64,000 nucleotides of DNA from NCBI RefSeq assembly GCF_027923905.1, contig NZ_AP026966.1, forward strand, positions 5,209,001-5,273,000, given 5' to 3'. The stretch's first letter is position 1, and the number at the start of each line of letters is the position of its first letter. The notes below the pieces were generated by a model that saw nothing but the letters and a program-made list of their open reading frames with translations, ran no database searches and had not been told where the DNA came from. Below are positions 1 to 9,089 of the stretch, in pieces. The DNA is from Massilia varians. Lineage in GTDB: Bacteria > Pseudomonadota > Gammaproteobacteria > Burkholderiales > Burkholderiaceae_D. Made by a program: the position numbers and the translations under genes.

Positions 1-37
1 GCACCAGCTTGCTGCGGATGGAACGGCGGTGGGTCAT
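1..37 (-). CDS. 5' end of an unidentified gene cut by the window edge
   Basis: On the minus strand an ATG at 37 opens a frame reading MTHRRSIRSKLV up to the window edge. A good ribosome binding site (GGAGG) lies four bases upstream of the ATG, which is why this is called a real start. A short basic N terminus followed by a hydrophobic residue would suit a membrane protein such as a sensor kinase or cyclase, but twelve residues cannot decide the family. Confidence 0.45.
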   Translation of the reverse strand, partial: MTHRRSIRSKLV

Positions 38-472
38 GCGGCCTCCGGCGCAAGTCCGACAGGCATGCGCACGCCGCCGGCGCGGCAATGCCGGTCCATC
101 GGCCGGGAGGCAGGCAGCGCCGCGGCAGGCATGCCGCAGGCTTGCGCCGGTCCCATCCGGTCACGCGCAAGTGATTCGAGCGGCATCCAAGGGTCCTACG
201 TCAAACAAGATTGTGAATACAGGCGCCATTAGCCGGACGCGGCGGCGCAAACAGCATAGCCGACGGCTTCGTGTCATGTCGCACAGAACTTTTCACTATT
301 TATACATATGCATGGCGGGTAAAACGGGCGCGAAGCCTGAAGTGCACGCTTTCTGTGTCAGTGCGGCACGGACCGCGCTAGAATGAAACCGTGCGCCACC
401 CGCGTGCGCCACTTCGGCCTCGGCCTGCTCATCGATTGACCGGAAGGTCGACCGCATTCAAAGGAGCTTCAC
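38..472. other. Intergenic region between divergent genes
   Basis: This stretch of 435 bases separates the clipped minus-strand gene from pncC. It can be read through in some frames, but those frames are Arg/Pro-rich, lack ribosome binding sites and match no family I know. The AT-richer part near 275-325 is the likeliest promoter zone. I see no repeat, RNA or strong terminator in it. Confidence 0.5.
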
Positions 473-955
473 GTGACGAACGATATCCTAGATCTTGCTA
501 CAAAAGTTGGCCAGGCGCTCGAGGCCAAGCGCCTGGTGCTGGCCACCGCCGAATCCTGCACCGGGGGCGGCGTATCCCAGGCAATCACCGAAATTCCGGG
601 CTCCACCGGCTGGTTCGACTGCGGCTTCGTCACCTATTCCAACAATTCCAAGACCGAGCTGTTGGACGTGCCGGCCGCGCTGATCGCGCAATTCGGCTCG
701 GTCAGCGAAGAAGTGGCCGGCAAGATGGCCGAGGGCGCGCTGTCCAACAGCACCGCCGACGTCGCGGTGTCGACCACCGGCATCGCCGGGCCGACCGGCG
801 CGGTGCCGGGCAAGCCGGTGGGCACGGTCTGTTTCGGCTGGTCGCGCGGCGACACCACCTACACCGAGCGCCTGGTATTCCAGGGCGACCGCAAGGCGGT
901 GCGCGAGCAGACCGTGGCGCATGCGCTGCACGGCCTGCTGCGCTTCATCGAGTAG
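473..955 (+). CDS. pncC: Nicotinamide-nucleotide amidohydrolase, PncC/CinA C-terminal type
   Basis: The 160-residue product matches the stand-alone CinA C-terminal domain, which deamidates nicotinamide mononucleotide to nicotinate mononucleotide in the cytoplasm as part of NAD recycling. The signature AESCTGGG (residues 26-33) carries the expected catalytic serine, and the later segments FVTYSN and GIAGPTGAVPGKPVG are typical of the family. The length is normal for the single-domain form. The start is a GTG at 473, chosen because AAGGAG lies at 461-466 and no better ATG fits. The next gene follows after 14 bases on the same strand, so the two may be co-transcribed although their roles look unrelated. 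Confidence 0.9.
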   Translation: MTNDILDLATKVGQALEAKRLVLATAESCTGGGVSQAITEIPGSTGWFDCGFVTYSNNSKTELLDVPAALIAQFGSVSEEVAGKMAEGALSNSTADVAVSTTGIAGPTGAVPGKPVGTVCFGWSRGDTTYTERLVFQGDRKAVREQTVAHALHGLLRFIE

Positions 956-969
956 GCAGGCCAGCCTCG

Positions 970-1887
970 ATGACCGCAATGGCGCGCCTGCTGGGCGGCC
1001 TGGCGCTGCTCGCAGCCGCCGGGCCGGGCTGCGCCAAAGACCTTCCCGATCCTGCCGCGTACACCGTGTATGCGGCGGGCGACATCGCGCGCTGCAAGCA
1101 CCCCGACCCGCGCTGGTCCGGCGCCGCCGCCACCGCCAGGCTGGTGGAACCGCTGCTGCGCGCCAATCCCCGTGCCGCCGTGCTGACGCTGGGCGACCAC
1201 ACCTATCCCTACGGCAGGGCCGCCGAGTTCGAACACTGCTACCACCCGACCTGGGGAAGCTTCCGCGAGCGCACCTGGCCCACGCCCGGCAACCACGAAT
1301 ACGCGACGCCCGGCGCCGCGCCCTACTTCGCCTATTTCGGGGCGCGGGCCAGACCGCAAGGAAAAAGCTGGTACAGCCTGCGGCTGGGCAGCTGGCTGGT
1401 GCTGTCGCTGGACAGCAACCTGGACGGCGCGGCGCACACCGAACAGATCGGCTGGCTGCGCGACACGCTGGCACGCGAGCAGGCCGCCTGCACCCTCGCC
1501 TTCTGGCATCACCCGCTGTACACCTCGGGCGGCCACATCGGCGAACGCGGACGCATGCGCGACGCCTTCGCGCTGCTGCATGCGGCCGGCGCCGAGCTGG
1601 TCCTGTCGGGCCACGACCACGACTACGAACGCTTCGCGCCGCAGGATGCCGACGGCCGGCTCGACCGGGCCAGGGGCGTGCGCCAGTTCGTGGTCGGCAC
1701 CGGCGGCGCCTATGCCACGCCCTTCCTGCAGTTCACGCCCAACAGCGAGGTGCGCGAAGCCAGCTACGACGGCGTACTGGAGCTGCGCCTGCTGGACGGC
1801 GCCTACACCTGGCGCTTCCTGCCGGCCGATCCGGCACGCGTGCCGGCCGGCGCCACGCCCGACCGCGGACGCGGCCGATGTCATTGA
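970..1887 (+). CDS. Secreted metallophosphoesterase (purple acid phosphatase-like)
   Basis: This 305-residue protein has the calcineurin-like metallophosphoesterase motifs in order: GDIARC near residue 37, GDHTYPYG near 77, GNHEY near 111, a HHPLY segment and a final GHDHDYER. These bind the two metal ions that hydrolyse phosphate esters. A hydrophobic N terminus ending near AAAGPGC predicts export; the cysteine could be a lipidation site, but the proline at -2 makes the lipobox poor. The start at 970 is used because the longer frame upstream overlaps pncC. The stop codon lies inside the first unit of a small tandem repeat. Substrate is unknown. Confidence 0.8.
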   Translation: MTAMARLLGGLALLAAAGPGCAKDLPDPAAYTVYAAGDIARCKHPDPRWSGAAATARLVEPLLRANPRAAVLTLGDHTYPYGRAAEFEHCYHPTWGSFRERTWPTPGNHEYATPGAAPYFAYFGARARPQGKSWYSLRLGSWLVLSLDSNLDGAAHTEQIGWLRDTLAREQAACTLAFWHHPLYTSGGHIGERGRMRDAFALLHAAGAELVLSGHDHDYERFAPQDADGRLDRARGVRQFVVGTGGAYATPFLQFTPNSEVREASYDGVLELRLLDGAYTWRFLPADPARVPAGATPDRGRGRCH

Positions 1888-1920
1888 GCCATCACTGAGT
1901 TATCACTGAGTCATCACTGC
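1882..1920 (+). repeat. Three to four tandem 11-bp units over a stop codon
   Basis: Units CATTGAGCCAT (1882-1892), CACTGAGTTAT (1893-1903) and CACTGAGTCAT (1904-1914) run head to tail, followed by a partial CACTGC (1915-1920). The phosphoesterase stop codon (1885-1887) is inside the first unit. The array ends about 20 bases before the ribosome binding site of the M16 gene. Confidence 0.7.
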
Positions 1921-1952
1921 GTTGCCGCCGAGGGCGACAGAAGGAGCTCCCC

Positions 1953-4766
1953 ATGAGATACTGCCGGTTGCTCGCCTTGATACTGATGATGACCACGTTC
2001 GCTCCACCCACTGGCGCCCAGTCTGCGCCGCCGCTCCTGCCCACCGTCGCCTTCGAAAAAACCACCCTGTCGAACGGCCTGCAAGTGATCCTGGTCGAAG
2101 ACCGGCGCCTGCCGATCGTGGCGGTCAACATCTGGTACCACGTCGGCCCGGCCAACGAAGCGCCCGGCCTGACCGGCTTCGCCCACCTGTTCGAGCACAT
2201 GATGTTCGCGCAGACGCGCCACATCCCGCGCGGCATGGCCGACCGCCTGCTGGAAGGCGCCGGCGCCACCGACAGCAACGGCGGCACCGGCTACGACCAG
2301 ACCAGCTACTACGACACCGTGCCCTCCAACCAGCTGGAGCTGGCCTTGTGGGTGCACGCCGACCGCATGGGCTACCTGCTCGACGTGCTCGACCAGAAGG
2401 CGCTCAGCAACCAGCAGGACGTGGTGCGCAACGAGCGCCGCGAGACCGTCGAGGACGAGCCCTACGGCCTGGTGCAGGAAGCGCTGGCGCATGCGCTGTT
2501 CCCGAAGGGCCATCCGTATTACGCCTCGATCATCGGCTCGCACGCCGACATCCAGAACGCCAAGCTGGACGACGTGCGCCAGTTCTTCCAGCGCTACTAC
2601 GGGCCGAACAACGCCAGCATCGTGATCGCCGGCGACATCGACAAGGCGAAGACGCGCGCCCTGGTGGAGCGCTACTTCGGCAGTTTCAAGCGCAGCCCGC
2701 CGGTGGCGCGCCCCAGCGTGACCACCCCGCCGATCACCAGCGAGCGCCGCGTGCTCGTGCGCGACCGCGTGGAGCTGCCGCGCATCTTCATGGGCTGGCT
2801 CACGCCGCCCGCCTACCAGGCGGGCGACGCCGAGCTGGCGGTGGCGGCCGAGATCCTGGGCGGCGGCAAGTCGAGCCGGCTGTACAAGAAACTGGTGTAC
2901 GAACGCCAGATCGCCCAGGACGTGGACGCCAGCCAGAACTCCCAGGGTCTGGTCTCGACCTTCGTCATCGACGTCACCGCGCGCCCCGGGGTCGAGGCGC
3001 GCGCGCTGGAAGCGGCGATCGACGCCGAGCTGGCCCAGCTGCGCGATCACGGCCCCTCGCAACGCGAAGTCGAGCGCGCCCGCAACAGCCTCGAGACCGC
3101 GCTCCTGAGCACCATCGAAAAGCTGGGCGGCGACGGGCTGGCGGACCAGCTCAACCACTACAACCAGTACACCGGCGACCCGGGCTACCTGGCCAAGGAC
3201 GTGGCGCAGCTGCGCAGCATCACGCCCGCCGACGTGCAGCGCGCCGTGCGCGCCTACCTGCGCCAGCAGGCGCGCGCGGTGGTCACCGGCGTACCAGGCA
3301 AGCCGGTCATCGACGACCCGCGCGTGCCGAAGCAGGGCAAGGCCGCCAAGCCCGCCGCGGCCGCCGCGCACGAAGCGGTCAACACGCCCGAACCGTGGCG
3401 CGCGCAGCAGCCGAAGGCCGGGCCGGCGCCGCGCTTCACGCTGCCGCAGGGCGAGTCCTTCAAACTGGCGAACGGCCTCACCGTGATCCATCACTACAAG
3501 CCGGGCATTCCCCTGGTCGCGGCCCAACTGGTGGTGCGCAGCGGCAGCGCCGACAATCCCGCCGGCGTGCCGGGCCTGGCCGGCTTCACGGCGCAGATGC
3601 TGGAAGAAGGCACGACCACCTGCAGCGCGCCGCAGATCGCCGACGAGATCGCGCAGCTCGGCGCCTTCCTCGACACCGGCACCGGCATCGATGCCTCCAT
3701 GGTCTCGCTGCTGTCGCTGCGCGCGAACTTCGCGCCCGCGCTCGACATCATGGCCGACATCGTGCTGCATCCGGCTTTCCCCAACGCGGAAGTCGAGCGC
3801 CAGCGCGCCGACCGGCTCGGGGAACTGATCCAGCAGCGCGACGATCCCGAATCCGTGGCAGCGGTGGCCGCGGCCGGCGCCTTGTACGGCAGCGAGCATC
3901 CGAAGGGCTATGGCCAGCTCGGCACCGAACCGGCGATCCGCGCGGTCACGCGCGACGACCTGGTGGACTTCTGGCGCCGCCACTACGTGCCCGGGAACGC
4001 GGCGCTGGTGGTATCGGGCGACATCGCGCGCGGCGAACTGAAGGCGCTGGTAGAAGCGCGCTTCGCGGCCTGGGCGCGTGCCGAGGTTCCCGACGGCGAA
4101 CCGGGCGAGCCCGCCGGCACGCGCGCGCGCCTGGTGCTGGTCGACCAGCCCGGCGCGGTCCAGACCGCGCTGCGCGTCACCGGCATCGGGGTGGCGCGCT
4201 CCACCTCGGACTTCCCGGCGCTGCAGGTGCTCAACGCTGCCTTGGGGGGCATGTTCTCCAGCCGCCTCAACGACAAGCTGCGCGAGACCAAGGGCTACAC
4301 CTACGGCATCTCGTCCTGGTTCCGCTTCGACCGCACGCCGGGGCCCTTCGTCATCGCCAGCAGCGTGCGGGCCGACGCCACCGGTGCCTCAGTACGCGAG
4401 ATCTTCAACGAGGTGAACGCGATGCGCGACGCCCCGCTGCCGGCCGCCGAACTCGACACCGCCCGCGACGCCCAGGTGCTGTCGCTGCCGGGCGCCTTCG
4501 AGACCAATGCCGACATTGGCGCCAGCATGGCCGACCTGTTCATCCACGACCTGCCGCTCGACTACTACGCGCGCCTGCCCGGCCAGATCGCCGGCGTCAC
4601 GGCGGCCCAGGTGCAGGCCGCGGCGCGCAAGTACCTGGCGCCGGACAAGATGACGGTGGTGGCGGTGGGCGACCGCAAGCGCATCCTGCCGCAGTTGCAG
4701 CCGCTCGGGCTGGGGGCGGTGGAGGTGCGCGACAGCGATGGGCAGCTGCCGCGCCGCGCGGACTGA
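1953..4766 (+). CDS. Periplasmic M16 zinc metalloprotease (tandem insulinase domains)
   Basis: The 937-residue product starts with a signal peptide (residues 1-23, ending TGAQS). The first half carries the inverted zinc motif HLFEH at residues 78-82, with the downstream NERRETVEDEPYG segment that supplies the third zinc ligand in M16 enzymes. The second half, from about residue 500, is a second M16 fold that lacks HxxEH and is probably the non-catalytic closing half, as in single-chain pitrilysin-type enzymes. AAGGAG lies just upstream of ATG 1953. The gene ends ten bases from the end of a convergent gene. Such proteases degrade peptides in the cell envelope; the specific substrate is unknown. 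Confidence 0.9.
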   Translation: MRYCRLLALILMMTTFAPPTGAQSAPPLLPTVAFEKTTLSNGLQVILVEDRRLPIVAVNIWYHVGPANEAPGLTGFAHLFEHMMFAQTRHIPRGMADRLLEGAGATDSNGGTGYDQTSYYDTVPSNQLELALWVHADRMGYLLDVLDQKALSNQQDVVRNERRETVEDEPYGLVQEALAHALFPKGHPYYASIIGSHADIQNAKLDDVRQFFQRYYGPNNASIVIAGDIDKAKTRALVERYFGSFKRSPPVARPSVTTPPITSERRVLVRDRVELPRIFMGWLTPPAYQAGDAELAVAAEILGGGKSSRLYKKLVYERQIAQDVDASQNSQGLVSTFVIDVTARPGVEARALEAAIDAELAQLRDHGPSQREVERARNSLETALLSTIEKLGGDGLADQLNHYNQYTGDPGYLAKDVAQLRSITPADVQRAVRAYLRQQARAVVTGVPGKPVIDDPRVPKQGKAAKPAAAAAHEAVNTPEPWRAQQPKAGPAPRFTLPQGESFKLANGLTVIHHYKPGIPLVAAQLVVRSGSADNPAGVPGLAGFTAQMLEEGTTTCSAPQIADEIAQLGAFLDTGTGIDASMVSLLSLRANFAPALDIMADIVLHPAFPNAEVERQRADRLGELIQQRDDPESVAAVAAAGALYGSEHPKGYGQLGTEPAIRAVTRDDLVDFWRRHYVPGNAALVVSGDIARGELKALVEARFAAWARAEVPDGEPGEPAGTRARLVLVDQPGAVQTALRVTGIGVARSTSDFPALQVLNAALGGMFSSRLNDKLRETKGYTYGISSWFRFDRTPGPFVIASSVRADATGASVREIFNEVNAMRDAPLPAAELDTARDAQVLSLPGAFETNADIGASMADLFIHDLPLDYYARLPGQIAGVTAAQVQAAARKYLAPDKMTVVAVGDRKRILPQLQPLGLGAVEVRDSDGQLPRRAD

Positions 4767-4776
4767 GCGGGTGTGA

Positions 4777-6816
4777 TCAGGAGATCAGGTCGGCATCCGA
4801 GCCTGCATAGACTTTCCGGTATCTCAGGTAGCCGGCGCAGGCGATCATATCCGTGGCGGAACCCCAGGGTTCCCGCCCTTCTGTGGTCATGCGTGGAATC
4901 GTTCCGCTCTTCTGGTACTCCTCGGCTGCGCGGCGCTGGTCTTCGTTCAGCCCGTCTTGCGCCCGCATCCGATAGAGAGAACTGCCCCGTCCGTGCATCC
5001 TCGATCGAACCTGGTTGTGGCTGGCAACCGCCTTGCGGGTCCTGATCCAGGCGTCGAGTGTATCGCGCATGTCTTTCTCGTTATCCGGGTTGCCCGGTAT
5101 CAGTTTGAACCAGGCGCGGGAGTCATGGACATAGTTGTCGAAAAAATCCAGCACGGCCGGATGCGCGACTTTCTCCTTGCTCCACCATGTTGCAATTTCC
5201 TCCCACTCGGATGCATGGCTGTTACCGAACCCCGCTGTCTGAGTAGATGCCTGGAATCGATTGCCCTTTTCCCTCAGCCAGGACAAGAATGCGTTGATCT
5301 CATCCTCGAATTCGCGCGCTGCGCTGTGCAGGTCATTTTGGTCGAACATGGACGCCCGCAGAAAGCTCGGGCTTCGGTTCAGTGGAGTTGGTCCTGAAAC
5401 GCGCCGGGCAAAGCGCCATTCCATTTGCTTGCGCGCCTGCTCGCGCATGATGCGGTGGAGCGGTCCCTGCTTTTCCGTGCAAGTGGCGATGTAGGCGTTG
5501 AACGCCAGGATTGCCTCGGGCTTCAGCGCGAACCTTTCTTTGGCAACCGGACTTGCCAGCTCCAGTTTCAAGGGGACACCGTTGAGGCGCGCGGCCTTGT
5601 ACATCATCAGGAGCGGAATCCTCGTCAGCATGTCGGCGCCTTTCGAATCGATGCCGCGCCCCTGTTCGCCGGGACAATAACCACAGCCGACGTCCGCATG
5701 CACACCGGGGACGACGATCTCGGTGCATCCCGGGGCAAGGACACCCTTGACCGAGATGGAGTCGACAGGGAAGCTACGCCGCAATTCATGTGCAGCAATG
5801 AGGTGCAAGCAATTAATACCCGGTGGTACGCGCATGCTGTCTTCGGCGTCGGCCCAGAAACCATGCCCGTCGAAGAAGCCGAATGAGTTTGCCGCTCCGA
5901 CGGAGGCGACGGTATCGTACAAACCCAGGAAATCGACCTGCACCGGAAACCCGCCCAAGGACATTTCGCCCGTCTTTCCTCTCAGCCTGGCATCGAGCCT
6001 GCAGAGGGACTGCAGCCAGTTCAGGAACACGCGCGCTTCCGTAGCGCCGCGCGAAAACCCAAACACTGAAATATAGATGGTCTTGACGATGCCGGGGTCG
6101 ATCTTGGCCGGCCTGCCAGTTTTCTTGTCTGGCCAATGCTGCGAGACGGCGCCGTGCAATCTCAGCAGCAGTTCTTCGAATCTGCTTACGACGCGCTTTT
6201 CGGATTCGGAGATACGCGCCAGTTCGGCGCCCCTTCCGTCCAGCAAGGCGCGCGCCTTCTTATTGATGGTTAAGGTTCTGACCAATGTCTTGGTTTCTGC
6301 CGGCGACAGAAGCGGGCTGTGTAAAAAGAATCTGTGGACATTGTTTATTGCTTGTATCAATGCCCACACTATTCGGAAATCACCGAATCCTCCCGCCGCC
6401 GCGCCCGATACGCCTTGCCAGCCGCTTCCTGTATCGCCTACCTGGGGAAATGGCGTTGCCACGCCGGGAACATACACCCTGAAAAAATTCTTGTAAGCCG
6501 GCAGGTTGCTGGCCCAGTCAGTCGACCGCGGCAGTACGCCTGGTACGCTCAGGCCGGGATAGCAGTCGTAGAGGCGGGCGACGTTCGAGTGGTTATTCGT
6601 TGTTTCGGCCTATTCGTAGTTGTTTTTTGTTCCGTCGAAGAAAAAACCAAAGAAGAGATTGGTATTGCACGACTCACGTGGACTCCCGATAGGCGGCCGC
6701 TCTCGACTGCCGTATATGCTCTGGATACTATTTATCTGATCACGTGAAAAAAATTTTGCGGGATCGGCAGCCGATGAGAAATTTTCACTGATAGGTGGGG
6801 CGAGAAACGTGCTCAT
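4777..6816 (-). pseudogene. DUF2235 / Tle1-like phospholipase with an in-frame amber codon
   Basis: One continuous frame runs from ATG 6816 to the stop at 4777, broken only by TAG at 6610-6612. The part before it (68 residues) ends in FFFDGTKNNYE, the N-terminal DUF2235 signature. The part after it continues with NNHSNVARLYD, RVYVPGV, the nucleophile motif GFSRGA and HADVGCGY, which are the later motifs of the same domain. DUF2235 is the catalytic domain of type VI secretion lipases of the Tle1 group. GGAGG lies seven bases before ATG 6816, and the start overlaps the DUF3304 stop by four bases. Base composition is more AT-rich than neighbours, suggesting transfer. Either a recent nonsense mutation, a sequencing error, or readthrough; a shorter restart after the stop would lack the N-terminal strand. 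Confidence 0.8.
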
Positions 6817-7577
6817 GGTTTCGCCTCCACAGTTTGCATGACTCGACCTCGGCTATATTCGAAAGATTTTTCGTAATTTTTTTTCAACTGGACAATGTAG
6901 TTAGGATCTTCCGGCCCGGAGAAGCCTTTAATACTTTCGCGATCATATTGCTCAGCATGCTCCCAAGCCTTTTTAGCTCTGCTTTGAGGATCACTTGCTA
7001 GCTCATCCAACAGAACAAGAGCGTTATCCAGGCCATCCAGCTCCCATTGAAGAATGATTTTCCATCGCTCTTCACGGTATTGTTGAGATGGTACCGGCCA
7101 CCCTTTGATTTCCCCCGGCCACCCAGGGTGATCGGGCTGCAGGTCGCTCGACACCACACTGACTTTCCCATCCGGAGTACGCAACACCCACAATTCTCCA
7201 GCTTGGCCGTCGGGATACTCGGTGACCTCGACAAAATGGGTTTCCTTCACCTCGAGAAGCTCCTTCTCCGGTCCCCGGTCTACCCAGTGCGTCGTATTGA
7301 CCTGGAGTTGGATTCCCGGACGCCAGGTTTTCGGCAGCGTCACACAGCAGGTCGTTCCTCCAGCCCCGAAAGGGTCGATCAGTTCGCCCCCACCGGCGCC
7401 GTGCCCCTTGAGCTTGGGATTCTTGACCGAATAGCTGAACGTATCCACGGTGTAATTAACGCCATGAAGGTTGACATCGACTGTCTTTGACCAGTCACAG
7501 GCGAAAAGCACTGGCGGAATCACTAGGAACGCGAGCAGGACTGCGCACAGTCGGCAGGATCGGGGCGTTGGCTGCAT
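6813..7577 (-). CDS. DUF3304-like lipoprotein, possible immunity partner
   Basis: This 254-residue protein has a signal peptide with a lipobox-like LFAC; Cys27 would be the lipidated residue. The body has VNYTVDTFSYSV, a Gly-rich GAGGGE, TTCCVTLPKTWRPG and a downstream Trp-containing strand, a pattern I recognise from DUF3304 proteins of Betaproteobacteria. Its stop overlaps the start of the DUF2235 gene by four bases (ATGA), so the two are translationally coupled. A surface or periplasmic lipoprotein paired with a lipase suggests an immunity protein, but that is inference from position. The family assignment is from memory of its pattern, not a search. Lower GC than neighbours. Confidence 0.6.
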   Translation of the reverse strand: MQPTPRSCRLCAVLLAFLVIPPVLFACDWSKTVDVNLHGVNYTVDTFSYSVKNPKLKGHGAGGGELIDPFGAGGTTCCVTLPKTWRPGIQLQVNTTHWVDRGPEKELLEVKETHFVEVTEYPDGQAGELWVLRTPDGKVSVVSSDLQPDHPGWPGEIKGWPVPSQQYREERWKIILQWELDGLDNALVLLDELASDPQSRAKKAWEHAEQYDRESIKGFSGPEDPNYIVQLKKNYEKSFEYSRGRVMQTVEAKP

Positions 7578-7718
7578 ATCTGGTCGTTAAACTTGGTCGT
7601 GTTGGAGAGGAGCAAATTCGATCAGGAAACACATCCGCCAACATACCGGTCTCATCCATCCAATCATTGCGGAATCGCATCAGATCCACGAGCGCTTGCC
7701 CGGTGCCGCGATTTCGCC

Positions 7719-7746
7719 TAACATGTGAACAAATCTTCACATGTTA
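7719..7746. promoter_or_regulatory. ArsR/SmtB-type operator, perfect 11-bp inverted repeat
   Basis: TAACATGTGAA (7719-7729) and its exact complement TTCACATGTTA (7736-7746) flank six bases. Location and shape fit the operator of the metal-responsive repressor that follows. The right arm overlaps the first possible ATG of that gene (7741), which favours the ATG at 7750 or leaderless translation. Confidence 0.75.
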
Positions 7747-8076
7747 ACTATGAACACATCCACTGAATTCGGTTACGCGGCCGGGGCCGTCGAGGAACTG
7801 GCCGACCTGTTCCACCTGCTGGGCGACGCCACCCGCCTGCGCATCGTGCTGGCCTGCCTGGCGCAGCCCACCGCGGTGGGCGACATCGCCGCCTCGCTCG
7901 ACTTGTCCAGTTCGCTGGTCAGCCACCACCTGCGCCTGCTGCGCGCAGCCCGCATCGTCAAGGCCGAGCGCCAGGGCAAGCAGGTCTTCTACTCGGCGGC
8001 CGACGCCCACATCAGCAGCCTGCTCGCCAACATGTTCGAACACATCGCCGAACCAGTCACCGGAATGGACGCATGA
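7741..8076 (+). CDS. ArsR/SmtB-family metal-sensing repressor
   Basis: The product of about 110 residues is a single winged-helix domain: LADLFHLLGDATRLRIVLAC is the first helix pair and SSSLVSHHLRLLRAA the recognition helix, followed by a wing with ERQGKQVFYS. It should repress the operon in the absence of metal and release DNA when metal binds. ATG 7741 lies inside the operator and ATG 7750 (MNTSTEF) is in frame; neither has a Shine-Dalgarno sequence, so the exact start is uncertain. The stop overlaps the next ATG by four bases, linking it to a cation exporter and suggesting zinc, cobalt or nickel as inducer. Confidence 0.88.
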   Translation: MLTMNTSTEFGYAAGAVEELADLFHLLGDATRLRIVLACLAQPTAVGDIAASLDLSSSLVSHHLRLLRAARIVKAERQGKQVFYSAADAHISSLLANMFEHIAEPVTGMDA

Positions 8077-9068
8077 GCACCACCCACGACCACCACGACC
8101 ACGATCATGGCCACCACCACGGTTTCGGCCACCACCATCACCACATGCCCGATCCGGCCGGGCACGAGCGTGCCTTTGCGCTGGCCATCGGCCTCAACGC
8201 GCTGTTCGTGGCCATCGAATTCACTTACGGCTTCATCGCCCACTCCACCGCGTTGATGGCGGACGCCGGCCATAACCTGTCCGACGTGCTCGGCCTGGTG
8301 CTGGCCTGGGGCGCGGCGGCGCTGGCCAAGCGCGCGCCGACGGGTCGCTACACCTATGGTTTGCGTGGTTCCTCGATCCTGGCGGCGCTGGGCAACGGCC
8401 TGCTGCTGATGGTAGCCTGCGGCGCCATCGCCCTGGAGGCGGTGCAGCGCTTCAGCGAGCCGGCGCCCGTACAAGGCATGACGGTGTCGATCGTCGCGGG
8501 GATCGGCGTGGCGATCAACGGCTTCTCGGCCTGGCTGTTCATGGCCGGCAGCAAGAGCGACCTGAACTTGCGCGGCGCCTACCTGCACATGGCGGCCGAT
8601 GCCGCGCTGTCGCTGGGCGTGGTGATCTCGGGCCTGCTCATCATGGGCACCGGCTGGACCTGGGTCGACCCGGCGGTGAGCCTGGCGATCGTGGTGGTGA
8701 TCGTGATCGGCACCTGGTCGCTGCTGCGCGAATCGGTGCTGCTGTCGATGGCGGCGGTGCCGCCCAGCATCGATGCGGGCGCGGTGCGCGGCTTCCTGTG
8801 CAGCCAGCCGGGCGTGAAGGAAGTGCACGACCTGCACATCTGGGCGATCAGCACGACCGAGAACGCGCTGACGGCGCACGTGGTAATGCCGGGCGGCTAC
8901 CCGGGCGACCGGGTGATCGACGAGATGGTGGCAAAGCTGGGCAGCGACTTCGGGATCCACCATTGCACGCTGCAGGTGGAAGAAGGGACGACCCATCATG
9001 GCTGTGCGCTGGGAGCGCAGCATGGCCACGATCACGATCACGATCACGACCATGCCCATGCGCACTGA
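8073..9068 (+). CDS. Cation diffusion facilitator metal exporter (CzcD/ZitB-like)
   Basis: This 331-residue inner-membrane protein exports divalent metal, most likely zinc, in exchange for protons. The His/Asp-rich N terminus (residues 5-24) and C terminus (HDHDHDHDHAHAH) are metal-binding tails. Transmembrane helix 2 carries HNLSD and helix 5 carries HMAAD, the two HxxxD pairs that form the transport site. A cytoplasmic C-terminal domain follows (PGVKEVHDLHIWAIS, then HHCTLQVEE). It is coupled to the ArsR gene by an ATGA overlap. It ends 21 bases before the convergent cysK stop; a hairpin GGCCGGC/GCCGGCC (9078-9099) sits there and may end both transcripts, though it lacks a T tract. Confidence 0.92.
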   Translation: MSTTHDHHDHDHGHHHGFGHHHHHMPDPAGHERAFALAIGLNALFVAIEFTYGFIAHSTALMADAGHNLSDVLGLVLAWGAAALAKRAPTGRYTYGLRGSSILAALGNGLLLMVACGAIALEAVQRFSEPAPVQGMTVSIVAGIGVAINGFSAWLFMAGSKSDLNLRGAYLHMAADAALSLGVVISGLLIMGTGWTWVDPAVSLAIVVVIVIGTWSLLRESVLLSMAAVPPSIDAGAVRGFLCSQPGVKEVHDLHIWAISTTENALTAHVVMPGGYPGDRVIDEMVAKLGSDFGIHHCTLQVEEGTTHHGCALGAQHGHDHDHDHDHAHAH

Positions 9069-9089
9069 GTGCAGCCGGGCCGGCGCGTC

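Noticed and set aside
9..386. Possible plus-strand gene at the left edge
   Set aside because: Arg-rich with no recognisable domain and no ribosome binding site; the minus-strand start at 37 with GGAGG is better supported.
1914..3983. Minus-strand open frame opposite the M16 protease
   Set aside because: Antisense to a convincing protease with all motifs; no signature of its own.
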